Shown in pieces: positions 15,836 to 19,394 of a DNA stretch of 19,394 bases; position 1 is the stretch's first letter, and every line of letters starts with the position of its first letter. Source of the DNA: UBA12078 sp964556955. Lineage in GTDB: Bacteria; Patescibacteriota; Dojkabacteria; SC72. The notes beneath the pieces were generated by a model. That model had not been told where the DNA came from and did not search any database. It saw nothing but the letters and a program-made list of their open reading frames with translations. The position numbers were made by a program, and so were the translations under genes. The stretch spans positions 1-19,394 of the forward strand of contig CAZKXP010000010.1 of assembly GCA_964556955.1 (NCBI GenBank), given 5' to 3'.

Positions 15836-16013
15836 TCACAACTTTTCCAGGTGTGTGGATAACTGTACTAGGTGGGGGAGAAAAGCCCTTTAGGATAGGA
15901 TTTTCCGTAATTAGAAAAACTATATTTACACGCTATCGAACTATAGGTTGTTGTACTATTATATATCCCTTGCAAACATAGAAAAATCTTTTTGGATTAT
16001 GTATGATGTAGAT
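15836..16013. promoter_or_regulatory. Intergenic region with an isolated perfect DnaA box
   Basis: TGTGGATAA at 15854-15862 is a perfect DnaA box, followed by a G-rich run (15871-15880). It is about 3.4 kb from oriC and the only perfect box I find outside it. TATGAT at 16002-16007 lies 6 nt before the ATG of the pilin-like gene and could be its -10. No terminator hairpin is evident. Confidence 0.55.
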
Positions 16014-16505
16014 ATGAGTGGATTAAAAAATGCCCCAAATCCCAGTGTGAAAGAGAGTCGTCCTGTGATTATGGAGATCTTTGTTTTTTTGGCCATTGTA
16101 GGTATGGTCGGGGCGATAATATATATGGTTCTCAATCCACACAAAAACGAAGAGGAGGCCAGAAATTCTGCTAGAAGCCAAGGTGTTGTAGAAATAATGA
16201 AGGCGGTAAAGAGTTATGTGGATGAGACGGGTAATCTTCCAGAAACAATCCCACTAAACAGAGAGTGTGCTAGTATCGGGAACGAGATTTGTATTGCGGG
16301 AGGTTCAGATTGTAAAGGATATGTAGAATTAACATCGCTGCTTGTTGAGGGAGGTTTCTTGACAGAAGTTCCGCAGGATAACTTACGAAGTAATGGAAGA
16401 GGTTCGGGCTTCTACATCTCTCACGATGGCGATGGCAATGTTATCGTGTGTGCCCCATTGGCAGAGCGAAATGTAGATATATCCCTGAAGCAATTTGTAT
16501 ATTAA
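16014..16505 (+). CDS. Pilin-like (pseudopilin-type) single-helix membrane protein
   Basis: From the ATG at 16014 (MSGLKNAPNP) the product is 163 residues; ATG 15999 adds five residues and a TTG at 15948 more. One membrane helix spans about 24-44 (IFVFLAIVGMVGAIIYMVLNP). The following segment (EEARNSARSQGVVEIMKAVKSYVDETGNLPETIP) matches type IV pilin/pseudopilin alpha-1 continuing into a globular domain, and the end carries a VCAPLAE segment typical of CPR pilin-like proteins. The Glu four residues before the helix core could be Glu+5, but the prepilin peptidase site is not GFTLIE: the aligned residues read RPVIME, with Arg at the -1 position. Cleavage is therefore doubtful. Four Cys could form disulphides outside. 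No pilus assembly genes are in the window. Confidence 0.65.
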   Translation: MSGLKNAPNPSVKESRPVIMEIFVFLAIVGMVGAIIYMVLNPHKNEEEARNSARSQGVVEIMKAVKSYVDETGNLPETIPLNRECASIGNEICIAGGSDCKGYVELTSLLVEGGFLTEVPQDNLRSNGRGSGFYISHDGDGNVIVCAPLAERNVDISLKQFVY

Positions 16506-16521
16506 TTTAAAGTAATTAAAT

Positions 16522-17484
16522 ATGGAACAAACAAAGTTAAAGATGGCACATATCGATGCACAATTTCTAGCTTTGTGCCTAGCGATACTTGCATTTTTAG
16601 GACTCTCATATTGGGTGGGGGAAGTTGTGTGGTTAAATGATTTCCAGCTTTTTGTAACCTTGATCTCCGGGGTTTTTGCGTTGTTTGTAGGGATAATTGC
16701 GATTTTAAGATACTATACAAAAAAATCTTCTCCAAATTTTCTTTTCATAGGGATCGGATTTTTGGGAGTTGGTTTGCTAGATATTTTTCAACTCATGGTT
16801 AATCTTGGTGCATTTACAGAATTGTTTTCCGCACCTACAGATCAGATGTATTCTCTAACCTCTGTAGTATCAAAAGCTTTCCTGTCTTGCTTGATGTTCG
16901 TTAGCTGGTTTGTGAGTAGAAAGGCAAGTAAAGTAGGCAAGACAACCAAGAAACAAGAGAAAGCATTGATGACCATTGTGATGATAAGCTTTGCGCTTTT
17001 TGTTGGGGTGTTCCTCTTCTTGCTCATAAAAGGGATAAAGGTAGATGGTCTGGGAGTCATAGTCATAGGTTTGATCTCTTTGATGTTCTTGTTACTAGCG
17101 ATAATAGGCTATCTGTTGGACAGAGAGTGGATATATGATGATTTCAATTACTGGATAATATTCTTGTTGTCATTCTTAGTTCTTTCTCAGATTTTCTACC
17201 TACCACTTTTTAATCTAGAATATCTCAACATGATGAATCTTTCTGTGTGGGCAAGGTTCTTTGGATATCTTGGTTTACTCATAGGGTTCCTAAACAGTAT
17301 ATATGTCATGTTCCAAAAGGAGATCGAAACACAGAAGCAGTTGGAAGAGAAAAACAAGACGATTTTAGATACGAAAGCTAAGGTGGAAGAGGCCTATCTA
17401 TTGCTTCGAAAAGAGAAATGGTCTCTTGCGAAAAGTAAGGGTAGCGCGGACAAGATTTTGAAGGATCTAGCAAAGGGGATATAA
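16522..17484 (+). CDS. Eight-helix membrane protein with C-terminal coiled coil (MASE3-like, no output domain)
   Basis: A 320-residue protein with about eight membrane helices and a cytoplasmic C-terminal helix of about 50 residues. The second and third helices (SGVFALFVGIIAILRYY, FLFIGIGFLGVGLLDIFQLM) resemble the MASE3-type sensor domains that precede histidine kinases and GGDEF enzymes. This resemblance is from memory. No kinase, GGDEF or methyl-acceptor domain follows. Instead the chain ends in a heptad-like stretch (EIETQKQLEEKNKTIL and on to EEAYLLLRKEKWSLAKSKG). It could signal to a separate partner through this coiled coil. The ATG at 16522 has no Shine-Dalgarno sequence; TATATT at 16498-16503 is a possible -10. 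The TrmH-type gene starts 6 nt after its stop codon. Confidence 0.75.
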   Translation: MEQTKLKMAHIDAQFLALCLAILAFLGLSYWVGEVVWLNDFQLFVTLISGVFALFVGIIAILRYYTKKSSPNFLFIGIGFLGVGLLDIFQLMVNLGAFTELFSAPTDQMYSLTSVVSKAFLSCLMFVSWFVSRKASKVGKTTKKQEKALMTIVMISFALFVGVFLFLLIKGIKVDGLGVIVIGLISLMFLLLAIIGYLLDREWIYDDFNYWIIFLLSFLVLSQIFYLPLFNLEYLNMMNLSVWARFFGYLGLLIGFLNSIYVMFQKEIETQKQLEEKNKTILDTKAKVEEAYLLLRKEKWSLAKSKGSADKILKDLAKGI

Positions 17485-17490
17485 TAGGGG

Positions 17491-18228
17491 ATGTTTGAAC
17501 CGAAATTAAAAAAATATCAAAAGAAGTTTGACTACTCATATGCTTTTGGGACATACCCGACGATTGACTTAATAAAGTTCCATAGGGAAGATATTCTTAA
17601 GGTTCTTGTTAAATCAAAGATAGATGAAAGCGAGGGTGTGGAAGAGGTTCTATCACTATGCAAAGAGAATGGTATTAAGGTCGAGACACAGGATAGGGCA
17701 ATTGAGAAGATATCGGTAAAAGAGAATACATACGCAGTTGGAGTTTTCAAGAAATATAAGTGCACACTTGATACAGATGCTAATCATCTCGTTCTCGTTG
17801 AACCTAGGAATATGGGTAATCTAGGTACCATTATTCGCACGATGTTAGCTTTTGATTTTAAAAATCTTGCAATTATTAAACCTGCGGCAGATATTTTTGA
17901 TCCTACAGTTGTGCGCTCTACAATGGGAGCAGTATTCCAGATCAATTTTGAATATTTTGAAAATATCCAAGAATACCTGGAGAAATATGGAAAGAGAAAT
18001 ATATATACATTCATGTTGGATGGTGCAGAGGATATTAGAAATGTTATGTTTGAAGAACCATTTAGTATGGTGCAGGGGAATGAGAGTGAGGGATTACCAG
18101 AGGAATACAAGAAGATTGGAAAAAGCATATATATTCCTAATTCTGAAAATGTAGATTCACTTAATCTCTCCATTGCTACAGGGATAGGGTTGTGGGAGGC
18201 TAGGAGGGGTGTAGGAGTCAAGGATTAA
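17491..18228 (+). CDS. TrmH/SpoU-family RNA 2'-O-methyltransferase
   Basis: A 245-residue SPOUT-class enzyme that methylates ribose 2'-OH in rRNA or tRNA using S-adenosylmethionine. An N-terminal substrate-binding region covers about 1-95. The knotted catalytic domain has motif 1 EPRNMGNLGTIIRT at about 108-121, motif 2 MVQGNESEGLPEEY at about 193-206 and motif 3 PNSENVDSLNLSIATGIGLWEA at about 215-236. The catalytic Arg of motif 1 is present (IIRT). Substrate cannot be told: RlmB-like 23S rRNA and TrmH-like tRNA activities share these motifs, although the N-terminal extension favours the rRNA-type group. TATAAT at 17480-17485 ends 5 nt before the ATG, after a possible TTGAAG -35 at 17458-17463, so it may have its own nearly leaderless promoter besides read-through. 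Confidence 0.93.
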   Translation: MFEPKLKKYQKKFDYSYAFGTYPTIDLIKFHREDILKVLVKSKIDESEGVEEVLSLCKENGIKVETQDRAIEKISVKENTYAVGVFKKYKCTLDTDANHLVLVEPRNMGNLGTIIRTMLAFDFKNLAIIKPAADIFDPTVVRSTMGAVFQINFEYFENIQEYLEKYGKRNIYTFMLDGAEDIRNVMFEEPFSMVQGNESEGLPEEYKKIGKSIYIPNSENVDSLNLSIATGIGLWEARRGVGVKD

Positions 18229-18288
18229 GCAATTATTGCTCTATGTGTATTTAATAAAAACAAGCAACGAAACTTCCATTTTTCCGAT

Positions 18289-18334
18289 ATTTGTGTTAAA
18301 TTTGTATATTAAGCTGTACAAATGATACACAAAT
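18289..18334. promoter_or_regulatory. Toxin-antitoxin operator: 46-bp interrupted palindrome of four half-sites
   Basis: The 46 bp just upstream of, and into, the antitoxin ATG form an imperfect palindrome centred at 18311/18312. Of the outer 20 base pairs, 16 are complementary. It resolves into four copies of a TTTGTRT-like half-site: TTTGTGT (18290-18296) and TTTGTAT (18301-18307) on the plus strand, then TGTACAAA (18315-18322) and TACACAAA (18326-18333) inverted. The palindrome contains TATATT (18305-18310), a candidate -10. This is the arrangement expected for cooperative binding by a ribbon-helix-helix antitoxin that represses its own operon. Confidence 0.75.
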
Positions 18335-18647
18335 GGGCAAAAATATAGATTATACAAAAAAAAGTGTCACAAAACAGATCACCTTTCCAAGCAGGTTGAT
18401 GGATGTTGCTTCAGCTAGGGCTAGGGGTTTAGGGTATTCATTTCCAGAATATGTGAGGTTTGTTTTAACAAAAGAAGTAGAAAATGATGTCTTCCCAGAC
18501 TATGGCGAGGTGATTACAGATAGGCAGGTAATTAAGGATGTTACACAGGCATTGAAAGAATATAATAAAGGGAAAGGAGTAGAATTAAAAAACGACAAGG
18601 AGATAAATGATTATTTTACTGCCTTGATAGATGAAGCTGCCAAATAA
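18333..18647 (+). CDS. Antitoxin, ribbon-helix-helix type
   Basis: A 104-residue protein placed as antitoxin of a type II module. Residues about 11-50 fit a ribbon-helix-helix fold: a short strand SVTKQITFPSRL, then helix MDVASARARGLGY, turn, and helix FPEYVRFVLTKEVEN. RHH dimers bind DNA through the strand and repress their own promoter, and the strong palindrome at its start codon supports that. The C-terminal half (about 55-104, Lys/Asp/Glu-rich, including VIKDVTQALKEYNKGKG) would wrap and neutralise the toxin. There is no Shine-Dalgarno sequence. Its 3' end overlaps the toxin ATG by 17 bp, ensuring coupled expression. Confidence 0.82.
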   Translation: MGKNIDYTKKSVTKQITFPSRLMDVASARARGLGYSFPEYVRFVLTKEVENDVFPDYGEVITDRQVIKDVTQALKEYNKGKGVELKNDKEINDYFTALIDEAAK

Positions 18648-18930
18648 ATATACAGTCTTAATATTACCCAAATACGAGAGAAGTCTCTCCAAGATAGCGA
18701 AAAAGAATAGGAGCTTGGCCTTAAAGGTAAAAGAGGTTGTTAGGAGGATAAGGCTTGATCCGTCCCGTCGTGATGTTGGTACCCATGTAGTAACGATATC
18801 TTCTTTTGGGAAAGTTAATAGCTCAAGGGTTAACGGTGATACTAGGATCCTTTGGGTTTTAGAAGAGAATAGGGTGATAGTACTTTTGTGTGTGGGAGGT
18901 CATTCAGGAGGTTCAAAAGTGTATAGATAA
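18631..18930 (+). CDS. RelE/ParE-superfamily toxin (probable mRNA interferase)
   Basis: A 99-residue basic protein with the RelE/ParE pattern: N-terminal strand YTVLILPKYERSLSKIAKKN, two helices ending KEVVRRIRLDPSRR, then the antiparallel sheet with VNSSRVNGDTRILWVLEENR and VIVLLCVGGHSGGSKVYR. The Arg residues in SSRVNGDTRILW, the His in GGHSGG and the C-terminal VYR are the type of residues used by RelE-family ribosome-dependent mRNA endonucleases. ParE-type gyrase poisons share the fold, so activity is not certain, though the final GH...VY pattern favours the RelE/YafQ side. It overlaps the antitoxin gene by 17 bp and is followed after 5 nt by the tmRNA promoter. Confidence 0.82.
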   Translation: MKLPNKYTVLILPKYERSLSKIAKKNRSLALKVKEVVRRIRLDPSRRDVGTHVVTISSFGKVNSSRVNGDTRILWVLEENRVIVLLCVGGHSGGSKVYR

Positions 18931-18932
18931 TA

Positions 18933-18941
18933 TGGTATAAT
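18933..18941 (+). promoter_or_regulatory. Extended -10 promoter of ssrA
   Basis: TG-G-TATAAT (18933-18941) is a perfect extended -10 element, starting just after the toxin stop codon. Transcription would begin near 18948, giving a 5' leader of about 34 nt that RNase P must remove to reach the mature tmRNA end at 18982. No clear -35 is seen. Confidence 0.7.
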
Positions 18942-18946
18942 ATATG

Positions 18947-18966
18947 TAGGAATAGTGATATTCCTA
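18947..18966 (+). terminator. Hairpin between toxin gene and tmRNA (possible terminator or tmRNA leader stem)
   Basis: TAGGAATA-GTGA-TATTCCTA is a perfect 8-bp stem with a 4-nt loop, followed after GATC by TTTTT (18971-18975). It could terminate the toxin-antitoxin mRNA weakly; the stem is AT-rich and the T run is short. It also falls at the predicted transcription start of ssrA, so it may instead form the 5' end of the precursor tmRNA. Confidence 0.45.
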
Positions 18967-18981
18967 GATCTTTTTCAATTT

Positions 18982-19393
18982 GGGGACGTAAGGCTTTCGA
19001 CAGGAGTCTGCGTTTAGTTGTCACAAACCGAGGGTTGTCTCGTTAATCAACGCACAATGATAAGTGTAAAAAACAAAATCGTCGCTTTTGCAGAGAATAT
19101 TAAAGCAAGTTTGGCTATGCCAGCTTTCAACTTTAACTTTGCTTAAAGTTTAGTCAATTAAGTTTGACTAATGTCTTCTTTTTCTATTCCTAGTTAGGAA
19201 TTTAAGACAGTCGTTACTAGGATATATACTTACTATTTTGTCGGTAGAGTAGTAAGCACGAAAGTAATTACTGAGTAGATGTATCTTTTTGCTATTCCTT
19301 TTAGATATATCTAACTATTTAGGATTAGATATGTTTGTACATGATGCTAGACAATGCTTATGGACGTGGGTTCAATTCCCACCGTCTCCACCA
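18982..19393 (+). ncRNA. ssrA: Transfer-messenger RNA (tmRNA), complete with encoded CCA
   Basis: A 412-nt one-piece tmRNA that rescues stalled ribosomes and tags the nascent protein for proteolysis. The acceptor stem is GGGGACG (18982-18988) with CGTCTCC (19383-19389), discriminator A and CCA to 19393. The third pair is G-T (G-U), the alanine identity element. The T arm is GTGGG-TTCAATT-CCCAC. The tag frame ends at TAA 19144-19146 and reads back through AENIKASLAMPAFNFNFA to at least KNKIVAF. The first codon is uncertain; GTA 19066, AAA 19069 or a nearby codon are candidates, giving about 24-26 encoded residues. The stem TTAGTCAA/TTGACTAA (19150-19157 with 19164-19171) follows the stop, and ATTCCTAGTTAGGAAT (19186-19201) is a further hairpin, consistent with the pseudoknot region. 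Confidence 0.95.
19066..19146 (+). other. tmRNA tag reading frame (proteolysis tag)
   Basis: The frame from GTA at 19066 to TAA at 19144-19146 encodes up to 26 residues, with C-terminal portion AENIKASLAMPAFNFNFA. Its last residues, NFNFA, are hydrophobic but are not the ALAA found in most bacteria. They recall the long Mollicute tags ending in FAFA (established knowledge of that group; relationship not implied). The exact resume codon is not decidable by eye. Confidence 0.7.
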
Positions 19394-19394
19394 T

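Noticed and set aside
17852..18154. A 100-codon plus-strand open frame inside the methyltransferase
   Set aside because: Out-of-frame shadow of the conserved SPOUT domain.
18228..18240. AGCAATTATTGCT palindrome just after the methyltransferase as a terminator
   Set aside because: The 6-bp stem has a one-base loop and no T run follows, so it does not fit an intrinsic terminator.
1..19394. CRISPR arrays or insertion sequences
   Set aside because: I saw no evenly spaced direct repeats, no transposase-like protein and no long terminal inverted repeats in the window.

Overview
The window looks like the chromosomal replication-origin region of a small, AT-rich bacterium, most likely a member of the Candidate Phyla Radiation (Patescibacteria). 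The reasons are inferential. The gene set is compact. An FtsA-like ATPase is coupled to a 'baseplate J-like' membrane protein, a pairing I associate with CPR genomes. Several small membrane proteins match no common family. dnaN is not followed by recF/gyrB. Few genes have a Shine-Dalgarno sequence. TGA is used as a normal stop, so the code-25 lineages are unlikely. I cannot resolve the phylum further.

Layout. At 1-1407 (minus) is the N-terminal two thirds of valyl-tRNA synthetase, running off the left edge. It is divergent from an RNase J gene (1478-3163), across a symmetric pair of extended -10 promoters. Next come an FtsA-like actin-fold ATPase (3190-4443) and a translationally coupled one-pass membrane protein with a baseplate J-like extracytoplasmic region (4443-6299). 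Then follow tRNA-Arg(UCU), tRNA-Ser(GGA) and a 60-residue membrane protein. The minus strand from 10314 down to 6703 is the classic origin-flanking operon rpmH-rnpA-yidD-yidC-jag, extended by an O-antigen ligase/polymerase-like gene. It has a near-consensus promoter at 10345-10373. dnaA (10569-12032) and dnaN (12482-13603) read the other way, and oriC lies between them: DnaA boxes, a DnaA-trio-like CTA repeat and an AT-rich unwinding tract.

Right of dnaN is accessory sequence. It holds a PhoB-type regulator whose receiver has lost the usual phosphorylation residues (13580-14266, minus), two membrane proteins, tRNA-Ser(CGA) and a DUF1801 protein. These are followed by a pilin-like protein with a degenerate processing site, an eight-helix membrane protein resembling a sensor without an output domain, a SpoU/TrmH methyltransferase and a RHH/RelE-type toxin-antitoxin pair with a striking four-half-site operator. 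The window ends with a complete tmRNA gene (ssrA, 18982-19393) whose encoded tag is long and ends in NFNFA rather than the common ALAA.

How the parts fit. The centre encodes replication initiation (DnaA, clamp, oriC) next to the ribosome/RNase P/membrane-insertion operon, as in many bacteria. RNase J, RNase P protein, tmRNA and the RelE-like toxin all concern RNA turnover or ribosome rescue. Several transcript-leading genes have a -10-like hexamer only 5-9 nt before the ATG, which suggests leaderless mRNAs.
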